Origin: Pseudanabaena sp. ABRG5-3
GTDB taxonomy: Bacteria > Cyanobacteriota > Cyanobacteriia > Pseudanabaenales > Pseudanabaenaceae
NCBI RefSeq assembly: GCF_003967015.1
Contig: NZ_AP017560.1
Coordinates: forward strand, 2,480,001-2,544,000
Length of the DNA stretch: 64,000 nucleotides
Direction: 5' to 3'
Shown here: positions 8,492 through 16,028 of the stretch, piece after piece
Position numbering within the stretch: position 1 is the stretch's first letter
Layout: each line of letters begins with the position of its first letter
Translations under genes and position numbers: made by a program
The notes under the pieces: generated by a model
Databases searched by the model: none
The model's input: only the letters and a program-made list of their open reading frames with translations
What the model was told of the DNA's origin: nothing

Positions 8492-9679
8492 TCAATAGCT
8501 TTCAAAAAGTCTCAGTAAGACTTCAATTTTATAAAAAAGTTCATCATATGTGATTACTTGAACATCTTTTAATCCATTACGAAAGAGTTCAAAGGAGTTT
8601 CTTTTAATAGAATCATCTCCAATTTCTTTGTCAAGATTGCCAGCAATTACCAGACAATGTGGATGTAAGGCTTGAAATCCTTTCCGATTATTAACTATTT
8701 CTTTGTAAAAGAGTGCAGTATAGTCTTTTATTAAAGAATCTCTTTGTGTTGAGACTTGAATGATAGATCCAGTCAAATCATTATGAATACTATAGACAGT
8801 CTCTCTATAAGAGCTACCTAAGAGCCGACTTTCTGGAGTCTTAATTTCTATGAGTAAAATATTTTCGCTCACTGGATTTTGCATCAAAAAGTCAGTAACA
8901 CTTCCACCCCTATTATTTATTCCTTTACCTCCAACATAAGCTTGCTTTTGGAAAATAGTTACAGGGAATGAAAAGACTTGTGACAGAACTAATTGATTGC
9001 TACGAAAAATGTCTTCCCAAAACTTTTCGTCAGCGTTATGCTTATTCTCTTGCCAGATTATCAGTAAGCTCTTCAAGTCTCCAACTAAATAACCACTCCA
9101 GACAAATGTTTCAAAAGTGTCTTTAAAAATAAGCATGGATCTTGCATTCATTAAGCGACTCATTGCAAAAACCGCATCCTCTGCATTATTCTCGTCAATG
9201 CAGGTTTTGCTACATATAGACCCCATTAACATTTCGTAAGCAAAATGTTCACGAGTATTTGGAGTTGATGTGACTATCTCAACAATTTTTGGTCCATCTT
9301 CATATTTGCCAAGATCTAAATCGTGTAAAAGAGGACTCATTTTAAGAATAGAAATTGCCTCTTCTTCAAATTTGGAAAGCATATGCTTAACTTCTTCAGG
9401 TTGTTGAGCTTGATGCATGTAATAAAGCATCTGTGCATACCAAGAAATGCCGTGTCTAGAAAAACGACTAGCAGATATTGCCCTGTCAAGCGATATACTA
9501 ATCGCGCCAGCAGAGGCTAAGACTCTATCTCCTTCAAGGACTTTCATCCCTTTCCCATCCTCTGCTACATCATAAATATAAAAATTTTTGCCGCAATCTT
9601 TGCATTTTCTTTCGCATTGGAAAGAAGCTGCAATCATAGTCAAATGATGTCCACATTGATCGCACAATTCAATACTCAT
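8492..9679 (-). CDS. Shedu-type (DUF4263) anti-phage nuclease with N-terminal zinc ribbon
   Basis: This 395-residue protein starts with a Cys4 zinc ribbon (C6-x2-C9 and C26-x2-C29, with C22 extra). An unrecognised helical region follows (about 50-225). The C-terminal domain matches the Shedu/DUF4263 nuclease: FWEDIFRSNQ, GGSVTDFLMQN, LLIEIKTPESRLL, a downstream Q308 and the terminal FELFRNGLKDVQVITYDELF. The PD-(D/E)xK-like residues D263, E278 and K280 are all present. SduA proteins act as single-gene phage defence by DNA cleavage, with the N-terminal region thought to sense infection. It lies among toxin-antitoxin and nuclease genes, which fits defence. The family call is mine from motifs; activity is untested. 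Confidence 0.82.
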   Translation of the reverse strand: MSIELCDQCGHHLTMIAASFQCERKCKDCGKNFYIYDVAEDGKGMKVLEGDRVLASAGAISISLDRAISASRFSRHGISWYAQMLYYMHQAQQPEEVKHMLSKFEEEAISILKMSPLLHDLDLGKYEDGPKIVEIVTSTPNTREHFAYEMLMGSICSKTCIDENNAEDAVFAMSRLMNARSMLIFKDTFETFVWSGYLVGDLKSLLIIWQENKHNADEKFWEDIFRSNQLVLSQVFSFPVTIFQKQAYVGGKGINNRGGSVTDFLMQNPVSENILLIEIKTPESRLLGSSYRETVYSIHNDLTGSIIQVSTQRDSLIKDYTALFYKEIVNNRKGFQALHPHCLVIAGNLDKEIGDDSIKRNSFELFRNGLKDVQVITYDELFYKIEVLLRLFESY

Positions 9680-9735
9680 GCCTGTATTTGTCTTGTATTT
9701 TCAAGTATTATAACCTTCGTCGCTGTGCTGACAAG

Positions 9736-9906
9736 TGATCGCTGTTTGATTTGAGAGAATAGGCGATCGGGTTATGTGGGTGATGAGGGGGCGATCGCTG
9801 GTTGATGTAGGAAATAGGCGATCGGGTTTGTGGATGATGAGCGTGCGATCGTTGTTTGATGTTGAGATAGTAGGTGATCGGGTGGTGAGTGGGGCGATCG
9901 CTTGTT
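9736..9906. repeat. HIP1-bearing tandem repeat array, first block
   Basis: About three and a half units of roughly 50-56 bases follow each other, each reading GATCGCTGTTTGAT, then a GA-rich stretch, ATAGGCGATCGGGT and a TG-rich stretch. GATC starts of successive units are at 9737, 9793, 9847 and 9896. Each unit carries two HIP1-like (GCGATCG) cores. The block fills the gap between the Shedu gene and the DUF5615 gene and has no coding potential. Confidence 0.8.
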
Positions 9907-9926
9907 AATTTTTATGGAAGGGCGAT

Positions 9927-10262
9927 TCAACTTAAAATTACTAATATTGACTCAGATGGATTGCTGTCTAGCAAATAAATTTGTTCCTTATATTTAGTTA
10001 TTAGTGCTACGAGAATATCACGATTGCAATTGCCAATTCTCAACCAGACAAGCTTCGGCGGATGACCATAAAGCAAACTCCGTTGATAAAAATCTGAATC
10101 CTTGGAAACTATTGTAAATCCATTATTTCGAGCATATTCCCAAACATCCTCATCAGGAAATCCCTTCAATCCACAATCACGAACGTGCATACTCTCTGGG
10201 AAGTCTACAGATAGTATACGCGGCAACTTTGGAGATAAATTCTCATCAAACAGCAACTTCAT
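9927..10262 (-). CDS. DUF5615 PIN-like (Mut7-C type) protein, probable toxin
   Basis: This 111-residue protein begins MKLLFDENLSPKLPRIL and carries LKGFPDEDVWEYARNNGFTIVSKDSDFYQRS. These are the acidic residues and DxDF motif of the DUF5615/Mut7-C PIN-like nuclease family (D6, D/E in the FPDEDVW loop, D in SKDSDF). The later PPKLVWLRIGNCNR segment also fits. These proteins pair with DUF433 proteins in toxin-antitoxin-like modules; an RNase activity is presumed for the PIN fold. Here it overlaps the upstream DUF433 gene by 17 bases. Confidence 0.88.
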   Translation of the reverse strand: MKLLFDENLSPKLPRILSVDFPESMHVRDCGLKGFPDEDVWEYARNNGFTIVSKDSDFYQRSLLYGHPPKLVWLRIGNCNRDILVALITKYKEQIYLLDSNPSESILVILS

Positions 10263-10485
10263 AGGGAAGCACTGTTAAACGGCGATCGCGATCGGCTGCA
10301 AAGGCAAAACAAGCCTGTATATCCGCAATGGTTAAATCAGGAAAATCATCTAATACTTCTTCAACACTCATTCCACCGCCCAGATAGTCAAACACATCTG
10401 ATACAGCAATGCGCGTATTAACTATACAGGGTTTACCACTGCGAATATTTGGACTGATGCGTATGTGATCGCGATAGTTTTTCAT
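10246..10485 (-). CDS. DUF433 protein, probable antitoxin of the DUF5615 pair
   Basis: From the ATG at 10483-10485 the protein is 79 residues. NYRDHIRISPNIRSGKPCI, NTRIAVSDVFDYLGGGMSVEEVLDDFPDLTIADIQACFAFAADRD is a textbook DUF433 sequence with a winged-helix-like DNA-binding fold. An upstream in-frame ATG at 10500 would add five residues; I prefer the inner start because family members begin with the NYRD segment. The 17-base overlap with the downstream DUF5615 gene indicates coupled expression. Confidence 0.88.
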   Translation of the reverse strand: MKNYRDHIRISPNIRSGKPCIVNTRIAVSDVFDYLGGGMSVEEVLDDFPDLTIADIQACFAFAADRDRRLTVLPYEVAV

Positions 10486-10537
10486 GATCAAGATTTGCAC
10501 ATAACTAATTTCATAATAACAGCGTCCTTACAAGAAT

Positions 10538-10758
10538 TTAGAGAACTGCTGTAACAACATTAAGTCCTGCTGCCGCCCAGTCATCAAGAATAAACTCTCC
10601 ATCAAGTAAATAGCCTGTTTTGCTAGTTAATGGCACAATTAGAATGTCTTGAGAGTATGTGGTGCATTGACAATAACAGCAGGACGAACCTTCGCATTAG
10701 ACAGATCTGAAAATGGATATCTAACTAAAATGACAGTATTTTTAGAGTAATTCGGCAT
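10538..10758 (-). pseudogene. Frameshifted MazF/PemK-type toxin gene
   Basis: From the ATG at 10756-10758 the frame reads MPNYSKNTVILVRYPFSDL, then SNAKVRPAVIVNAPH, a typical PemK/MazF start, but stops at 10639 after HTLKTF. In a different frame the sequence continues QDILIVPLTSKTGYLL, then DGEFILDDWAAAGLNVVTAV, which is the expected next part of the same family. One lost base near 10653 explains the break. The end after VVTAV is also shortened compared with full-length relatives. The mRNA-cleaving toxin is therefore almost certainly inactive. Confidence 0.8.
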
Positions 10759-10897
10759 AGATATCATCCTCGGTATTATCCCAAACTTCATCAAGTGATG
10801 TCTGACTTGCCTGAAGCCAAAACTCAGACTCATAGTCCTCAGAAAGCACAGTCACTAATACCTTTGCACCTTCTACTAGTTCTGAAGCCTCTAACAA
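10742..10897 (-). pseudogene. Antitoxin remnant preceding the broken MazF gene
   Basis: An open frame ending at 10742 encodes ASELVEGAKVLVTVLSEDYE, then SEFWLQASQTSLDEVWDNTE, DDIYAELL. The C-terminal part (FWLQAS...SLD..WDN.EDD.YA.LL) is the usual tail of cyanobacterial antitoxins that precede PemK/MazF genes. It overlaps the toxin start by 17 bases. The N-terminal half seems missing: upstream of a possible TTG at 10897 the frame is closed by a stop. Truncation is likely, though a short functional version cannot be excluded. Confidence 0.65.
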
Positions 10898-10994
10898 CTA
10901 GTAGCCCAAAGAGTTTTTAGCATATTCGATATTTGAATGTTACTAACTTCATTGTATTCTGTAGGATATAAGTTTAGGGATTTGATAGAGATTA

Positions 10995-11084
10995 GGTGAT
11001 CGCTCTTTGATTTGAGGAAATAGGCGATCGCATTTGTGGTTGGTAAGAGGCGATCGCTTGTTTAATGTTGAGTAAATAGGCAAT
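10995..11084. repeat. HIP1-bearing tandem repeat array, second block
   Basis: Just under two further units of the block at 9736-9906 occur here, with GATC starts at 10998 and 11052, 54 bases apart. The order is the same: GATCGCTCTTTGAT, GAGGAAATAGGCGATCG, TG-rich stretch, GATCGCTTGTTTAATG. The two blocks bracket the DUF5615/DUF433 and broken MazF modules. Confidence 0.75.
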
Positions 11085-11692
11085 TAGGCTTGCTCAAAAT
11101 CAACATTTTCATAGATGAGCGACAGTGGAAGATTAAGATCAATGCTAGTTAGTTGAACTTCGAGATCGTTAACGGTTAAATCAGAAATATTGATTGTTAG
11201 ATATTCCCAAACCTCTGCGCGATCGCTGCGACGATAGAACTCAATGCTCGGAGAATCTGAATTGATGAGCATATATTCTTGTAATGAGTCAATTTTGAGA
11301 TAATTACGTAATTTAATCCCACGATCGCGACTTTCTGTAGCAGGGGATAAGACTTCAGCAATTAAACAAGGATATTGTAAAAACTCCCTAGCATTGCGAT
11401 CGCGAGAATCGCAACTAACAACCACATCAGGAAAGTAATAAACATTACTCGGAATGGTCATTACTTTCGCATCACCACCAAGGATACGACAACCTCTACC
11501 CCGTAAATGACTTCGGAGCAATACAATTAAATTAAGAGCAATTTCATTATTTTCAAGCTTTCCACCTGTCACCTTGATAACCTCTCCATACTCATACTCA
11601 TATCTACCTTCTTGTGTTACTTCCCACTCTAGATATTCTGTAGGTGATAGGCTATGCGATAAAGTAGCAGAAATCATACATTTTGCCCACAA
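11084..11692 (-). CDS. Uma2-family (DUF820) PD-(D/E)xK endonuclease-like protein
   Basis: The protein has 202 residues from 11692, or 197 from a second ATG at 11677, which gives a more typical start (MISATLSHSLSPTEYL). The family pattern is complete: SPTEYLEWE, RYEYEYGEVIKVTGG, an N-terminal helix, DAKVMTI, YYFPDVVVSCDS, PCLIAEVLSPATESRDRG. The PD and ExxS/K-like residues of the nuclease core are D (FPDVV) and E (AEVLS). These proteins are multiplied in cyanobacteria and associated with mobile DNA, but their role is not known. It closes the accessory island. Confidence 0.88.
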   Translation of the reverse strand: MWAKCMISATLSHSLSPTEYLEWEVTQEGRYEYEYGEVIKVTGGKLENNEIALNLIVLLRSHLRGRGCRILGGDAKVMTIPSNVYYFPDVVVSCDSRDRNAREFLQYPCLIAEVLSPATESRDRGIKLRNYLKIDSLQEYMLINSDSPSIEFYRRSDRAEVWEYLTINISDLTVNDLEVQLTSIDLNLPLSLIYENVDFEQA

Positions 11693-11722
11693 TTTTTATA
11701 TTCATTATAATTAGAAAAAGAA

Positions 11723-12697
11723 CTAACGCTTGAGGCGATTGATTTCAGCTTGGAGTTCATCGATTTGGCGCTTTAGACGTTCAGCTTCAGTTTCATCCTT
11801 CTTATCTTCCTTCGGAGATTGTGAAACATCGACTGCACCAGTCGTATCACCACGCTTGTAGTTGCCAGACTTAAGATTACGATAATCTTCCGAATCTGCC
11901 CACTCACGGATATAGTGAACCCTCTCTACAGGGAATGGATGACTAAGCATCGAGCCAGCCCCAAAACCGTTGTAGAGCATGAACTTATAGATCTGATTGA
12001 GATTGTCTTTATCTAGTTCTTGATAGGCTTCGGATTGACGAATAAATTCGGGCAAGCTCAATTCATGGGCAAAAGCAGAACTTCCACCCGATAGCTTCAT
12101 CATTGTGGACAGAACTGTATCCAATTCATCGGTAACTAATAATGCAGCGCGATCGCTTGATAGTTCTGCCTTACGTCGCCATTCAAAAAAGGCGTAAATT
12201 AAACCACTGCTGACCAAGCCCCCCAAACCAAAAGTCATCTCACTCAGGGTTGAAACAATGCTCATCACCCACATTGCCATCTGAATTAGCGTAGTGTGAC
12301 CACATTTGATATGCCCCAGTTCGTGGGCAAGCACAGACCGAATTTCTTCTTCAGTTAACAGATCGAGCAATCCTGAATTAATCACAATGTAGGGATGATC
12401 CTTGCCGAGGGCATAACTATTAGCCACAGGATTTTGGGAAACAAAGAGAACTGGCTCTGGTTGAACATCAAGGTCAGCGACGCATTCTCTAAAAATGCGA
12501 TGAATAGTGGCATATTGCCGATGACTAACTTGAATACTATTGCCAATGTGGTAAATCGTCTGTGGACGCTCATACATGAACTCGACAAATTTACCTGCTA
12601 CTAGGTCGAACCCCGGCACACTGCGGAGGGCTTGTTCGGCTTGGCGATCAAGGGGATGCCGAAATGCTTCGCTAGAAATTCCTGTATAACGTGGCAT
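11723..12697 (-). CDS. M48-family zinc metallopeptidase
   Basis: This 324-residue protein carries the zinc motif HELGHIKCGHT and a downstream third ligand in RRKAELSSDRAALL, as in the Ste24/HtpX-like M48 clan. One or two hydrophobic stretches between them (MAMWVMSIVSTL, LGGLVSSGLIYAFF) suggest membrane association. The C-terminus is a charged coiled coil (ETEAERLKRQIDELQAEINRLKR). It would degrade or process membrane or periplasmic proteins. The separation from the Uma2 gene is only about 30 bases, but no functional link is evident. Confidence 0.92.
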   Translation of the reverse strand: MPRYTGISSEAFRHPLDRQAEQALRSVPGFDLVAGKFVEFMYERPQTIYHIGNSIQVSHRQYATIHRIFRECVADLDVQPEPVLFVSQNPVANSYALGKDHPYIVINSGLLDLLTEEEIRSVLAHELGHIKCGHTTLIQMAMWVMSIVSTLSEMTFGLGGLVSSGLIYAFFEWRRKAELSSDRAALLVTDELDTVLSTMMKLSGGSSAFAHELSLPEFIRQSEAYQELDKDNLNQIYKFMLYNGFGAGSMLSHPFPVERVHYIREWADSEDYRNLKSGNYKRGDTTGAVDVSQSPKEDKKDETEAERLKRQIDELQAEINRLKR

Positions 12698-12805
12698 AGT
12701 TTTGTCCGTTCGTGGTGATATTCGCGATTTACTTCATTCTATCGCAAAGGTTAATGGAGTATGTCGCCGCCCATTGACTCCAGATTTGTATTTAAAGGTG
12801 ACATT

Positions 12806-12842
12806 AAGCCTATGGCGCACGTTGCATGTGCGCCATAGGCTT
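12806..12842. repeat. Palindrome between M48 and DUF1648 genes
   Basis: Arms of 15 bases (12806-12820 and 12828-12842) pair perfectly around a 7-base loop (GTTGCAT). The right flank (TAATTATACCCAGACACC) resembles the right end of family A elements, so this may be a decayed member. It can serve as terminator of the DUF1648 gene. Confidence 0.65.
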
Positions 12843-12876
12843 TGCGCTGTTTTGTAATTATACCCAGACACCTTAG

Positions 12877-13371
12877 TTATAAAGGTTTCGGAAAGCGGAG
12901 TACTAGTACTACAGTCCACCAGATCGTAAATATGACAAAGGCAGCGAACAAAACCCAAGGTGCAGGGAGGCTGAGTTCTTTGATTGGACTGAGATTGGCG
13001 ATAAATGTCAAATGAAAGATGATCACCATTAATAGCATCGTGGCAACGCCAAACCAAGAAAAATGCACATTGAGAAATTGCAAGGACTCTTCTCGGCGAT
13101 CGCCTGATAGCCAATATTCGCGATGGGGCAAATTAATTACAGAAGTTGGTAAATATTTAAAAACTAAGGGCAGTAATACCGTAAAAGAACTAGTGATTGC
13201 CAAGGATACAAAATAGATAATAAAGTAACCGAGCTTTGATGATGTGCCATTAACTTTACCTGCTACATCAAAGTGTGAACCGACAATATCTGGCAGTAAT
13301 GGATAGAAGTAGACACTTTGCGCGATCGCTAAACCAAACAAAAACAGAACGATATACAACGGTAGTTTCAT
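12877..13371 (-). CDS. DUF1648-domain membrane protein
   Basis: This 164-residue protein has four predicted membrane segments (about 5-22, 50-72, 105-125 and 135-158). The extracytoplasmic segment LPDIVGSHFDVAGKVNGTSSK after the first helix is the DUF1648 signature, also found in SdpI-type immunity proteins. The remaining part lacks the full SdpI length. Function unknown; a role in cell-envelope stress is only a guess from the domain name. Confidence 0.8.
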   Translation of the reverse strand: MKLPLYIVLFLFGLAIAQSVYFYPLLPDIVGSHFDVAGKVNGTSSKLGYFIIYFVSLAITSSFTVLLPLVFKYLPTSVINLPHREYWLSGDRREESLQFLNVHFSWFGVATMLLMVIIFHLTFIANLSPIKELSLPAPWVLFAAFVIFTIWWTVVLVLRFPKPL

Positions 13372-13473
13372 CGCTGTATGCTCCTTAGCCTTAAGAATAT
13401 TGCCTAATTATCTGGGCGAACTTAGGTTAGAAATAATTTTGCAGGTAATTTTTTAAAATCTTTAACTCAAACC

Positions 13474-13574
13474 TAAGTAGCTAGGCGTAATTAGAAAACA
13501 GCCCCAAAACCTGTGGCGCACGCTGCGCGTGCGCCACAGGTTTTGGTTTTTTATATTTAATTGCACCCAGCTAC
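13474..13574. repeat. Family A palindromic element, copy 1
   Basis: Outer arms TAAGTAGCTAGGCGTAATTA and the reverse complement near TTAATTGCACCCAGCTACT enclose an inner hairpin with arms AAAACCTGTGGCGCAC. Further copies are at 17509-17612, 27849-27933, 38470-38572 and 54545-54648. It sits in the divergent 399-base gap (13372-13770) before the DAHP synthase gene. The rest of that gap shows no feature I can name. Confidence 0.85.
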
Positions 13575-13770
13575 TGAATTTAACTCAACCATAAAAAGCA
13601 GTACCAACCCGCACTTCTAATAAGCTGGAAAACGCTATAAGTATAAATACTGAATAAATGTAAAAAAATGAAGCTTAGACATTGCGCTACATTGAAGATT
13701 GATGTAACAAAAATCCATCTGTAGGATACGTTATACCCTTTGGAAGGCTAAAGTATAAATAGATATTTAT

Positions 13771-14904
13771 ATGGAGTTAAATAGAGTGTCACCAACTGAA
13801 CTCGCCCCAATGTCTGGTCACGGAATATCAGTATTAGATGAAAATTTAGACCAAATTAAAACTAGTGATCTGCATGTGGTCGAAACCTGTCCACTGCTAG
13901 CACCTGTGGAAATCAAAACCGAATTGCCAATTACCCCCGCGATCGCCAAGGTAGTTTGCAATGCTAGAGCTAGAATTCGCAATATTTTAAATGGTAGCGA
14001 TCGCCGTTTGTTAGTGGTGGTTGGACCCTGCTCAATTCATGATGTTAAGGCGGCTAAGGAATATGCCGAAAAATTAGCAAAATTCCGCGATGAGGTCAGC
14101 GATGCCCTCGAAATTGTGATGCGTGTCTATTTTGAAAAACCTCGCACCACTATCGGTTGGAAAGGTTTAATCAATGACCCACATCTTAATGGGACATTTG
14201 ATATTAACTATGGTCTCCGCATGGCGCGGCAGTTACTTCTAGACGTAGCGAAATTGGGCTTGCCTAGTGCCACCGAATTGCTCGATCCGATTGTGCCGCA
14301 GTACCTTGCTGATCTGATCTCTTGGACAGCGATCGGTGCGCGTACTACCGAAAGCCAAACCCATCGCGAAATGTCATCAGGGCTATCGATGCCCGTTGGT
14401 TTCAAAAATGGGACTGATGGCAGCATCGATGTTGCCATTAATGCGATGCTTTCGGCACGTCAGCCCCACCGTTTTCTCGGTGTCAGCAATGAGGGCAGAT
14501 CGAGCATTGTCACCACGACTGGCAATCCCGATGGGCATATTGTATTGCGCGGTGGTAAGCAAGGTCCTAACTATGACAAGGCGCATGTGGAGGCGATCGC
14601 CAATCGTCTCAGCGATCGCAATCTATTACCCTACATGATGGTCGATTGCAGTCACGACAATAGCGGTCAAGATTACAAAAATCAGCCGATTGTGTTGCAA
14701 GACATCGCTGAGCAGGTGCGGAATGGCTCGGAGTACATTGTGGGCGTGATGATCGAAAGCCATCTCAATCGTGGTAAACAACCTTTGAAAGATTTGGCTA
14801 AGTTGGAATACGGTAAGAGCATTACAGACGGCTGTATCAATTTTGAGACAACCGTTGAGATCTTAAGCGATCTTGCTAGTGCCGTTAGATCTGGTCGTTT
14901 CTAA
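13771..14904 (+). CDS. 3-deoxy-7-phosphoheptulonate (DAHP) synthase, class I
   Basis: This 377-residue enzyme condenses PEP and erythrose 4-phosphate, the first step of the shikimate pathway. Class I motifs are present in order: VVGPCSIHDVKAAKEYA, MRVYFEKPRTTIGWKGLINDP, LPSATELLDPI, SRTTESQTHRE-like ARTTESQTHREM, PVGFKNGTDG, LRGGKQGPNY, MVDCSHDNSG and VGVMIESHL. The metal and PEP ligands (C, H, E, D in these motifs) are conserved. The N-terminal 40 residues are longer than in E. coli paralogues. Feedback specificity cannot be read. Transketolase, which makes its substrate, is encoded at 28422. Confidence 0.96.
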   Translation: MELNRVSPTELAPMSGHGISVLDENLDQIKTSDLHVVETCPLLAPVEIKTELPITPAIAKVVCNARARIRNILNGSDRRLLVVVGPCSIHDVKAAKEYAEKLAKFRDEVSDALEIVMRVYFEKPRTTIGWKGLINDPHLNGTFDINYGLRMARQLLLDVAKLGLPSATELLDPIVPQYLADLISWTAIGARTTESQTHREMSSGLSMPVGFKNGTDGSIDVAINAMLSARQPHRFLGVSNEGRSSIVTTTGNPDGHIVLRGGKQGPNYDKAHVEAIANRLSDRNLLPYMMVDCSHDNSGQDYKNQPIVLQDIAEQVRNGSEYIVGVMIESHLNRGKQPLKDLAKLEYGKSITDGCINFETTVEILSDLASAVRSGRF

Positions 14905-14934
14905 ATAACTCACCTTACACAGATAGAAAATCCG

Positions 14935-15042
14935 CCCTCATCCCCCAACCCCTTCTCCCAGAACGGGAGAAGGGGAGCAAGAGATAGTTTTAAATTTTTC
15001 TTTTCCCCTCTCCCAAAGGGGGAGAGGGGCTAGGGGTGAGGG
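14935..15042. repeat. Family G double-hairpin repeat (CCCTCATCCCC type)
   Basis: The element opens with CCCTCATCCCCCAACCCC and closes with GCTAGGGGTGAGGG, an imperfect terminal inverted repeat. Inside are two hairpins, at 14949-14975 (CCCCTTCTCCC arm) and 15005-15029 (CCCCTCTCCC arm). Repeats with this opening are widespread in cyanobacterial intergenic DNA. The similar C-rich palindrome at 38647-38696 is related in style. Confidence 0.75.
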
Positions 15043-15056
15043 TCTTATAACCTTCT

Positions 15057-15111
15057 GCGACAGTGCTAATAAAAAAGCACCCTTGGGGTGCTTTTTTATT
15101 AGCACTGTCGC
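15057..15111. terminator. Long-arm terminator overlapping the stop of the 15099 gene
   Basis: Arms of about 25 bases (15057-15081 and 15087-15111) pair perfectly around a short loop; the core is AAAAAAGCACCC-TT-GGGGTGCTTTTTT. The A/T tracts make it a bidirectional intrinsic terminator between the DAHP synthase gene and the convergent minus-strand gene. The right arm includes the last four codons of that minus-strand gene and its stop. Confidence 0.85.
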
Positions 15112-15875
15112 GTTAAACCAAGGGGACAGCGATCGGGCTTACGAAATTCCCATTCTATTGCGCCACCTTCACCTAGTTTGGGTGGTTGTAAGTCTGCGAT
15201 CGCTGGCGAAAGGCGAATCACAAAATCGGTGTAATGCAAAGAATAGGCTTCGTCATAATACTTTTGGCGACGCTCAGGATCTTCTTCTATTTCACAACCA
15301 ATCCATGCGGGAATAGGAGTATTAGGGCGAGTTCTCTCGAAATATGCTTTTAATGGTTCTGGCTCAATTCCCTCACTGATGGGAAATAGATCGGAACCCG
15401 TAATTTGATGCCAAGCTGTCGTAATGTCGCTAGGTGGATAGGAATAGATTTCCACCTGATACTCATTGGGAGGAACTGGGACACAGCATTGTAAACAATC
15501 GCTATCGTCGCTAACTTCCTTCGCATTGGGAAGATCATCCAAATCATCTCCTAACACTCCAGAAACAATCATTTCTCCACAGGACAAGTCTAGTCGCCAA
15601 CGCACTCTCGCGACCCATTCCTCCTGTTCCTGCTCATTCAAATCACCCATCACCACGCGCACATTGTAGCCATCGTCTTGATAGAGATCCATCGCCAGAA
15701 AAGCCTTCTGTTCAAAGATTGCGCGTCTTAATTCAGGTTGGTTATTATCCCAAATTAGATTACAAAATCCATCGTAATCTTGGCTCACAAAATCCTTTGC
15801 CCCAACCCAAATCATGCAGCCAGCTTCCCAAAATCCAAACTCAATGCGATCGCCTAAAGCCATAGGTTCAGCCAT
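15099..15875 (-). CDS. Conserved-type hypothetical protein (258 aa)
   Basis: This soluble, acidic protein has no signal peptide or membrane segment. It contains IEFGFWEAGCMIWVGAKDF, many acidic residues and two close Cys (DCLQCCVPVP), then YQVEIYSYPPSDITTAWHQITGSDLFP and AWIGCEIEEDPERRQKYYDEAYSLHYTDFVIRLSP. The second half looks like a separate domain. I do not recognise a family. Its last codons and stop fall in the right arm of a terminator palindrome. The start was chosen at the ATG at 15875; a second ATG is four codons in. Confidence 0.7.
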   Translation of the reverse strand: MAEPMALGDRIEFGFWEAGCMIWVGAKDFVSQDYDGFCNLIWDNNQPELRRAIFEQKAFLAMDLYQDDGYNVRVVMGDLNEQEQEEWVARVRWRLDLSCGEMIVSGVLGDDLDDLPNAKEVSDDSDCLQCCVPVPPNEYQVEIYSYPPSDITTAWHQITGSDLFPISEGIEPEPLKAYFERTRPNTPIPAWIGCEIEEDPERRQKYYDEAYSLHYTDFVIRLSPAIADLQPPKLGEGGAIEWEFRKPDRCPLGLTRQC

Positions 15876-15969
15876 AAAGCACCTCTTGTTAAAGAAATCA
15901 CTCTTGGAGTAATTTTTTTAAAATTATAAAACGTAAGGACTGCTAAGTAGTTAAAGCTAGAGATTGTGC

Positions 15970-16010
15970 GGCACACATAGAGTGCCGCACAATCTCTAGC
16001 TTTATAATGC
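15970..16010. repeat. Palindrome before the HNH remnant
   Basis: AGATTGTGCGGCAC and GTGCCGCACAATCT pair perfectly around ACATAGA. The surrounding AGCTAGAGATT / AATCTCTAGCT extends the arms to the whole 41-base stretch. It lies between the hypothetical gene starting at 15875 and the KtrB operon. Confidence 0.65.
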
Positions 16011-16028
16011 GATCTAAAAACTTTACTT

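Noticed and set aside
9736-9906. CRISPR array suspected from regular spacing
   Set aside because: Units are imperfect tandem repeats with no unique spacers and carry HIP1 cores.
12734-13114. 126-codon minus-strand frame
   Set aside because: Overlaps the DUF1648 membrane protein in another frame and has no family signal.
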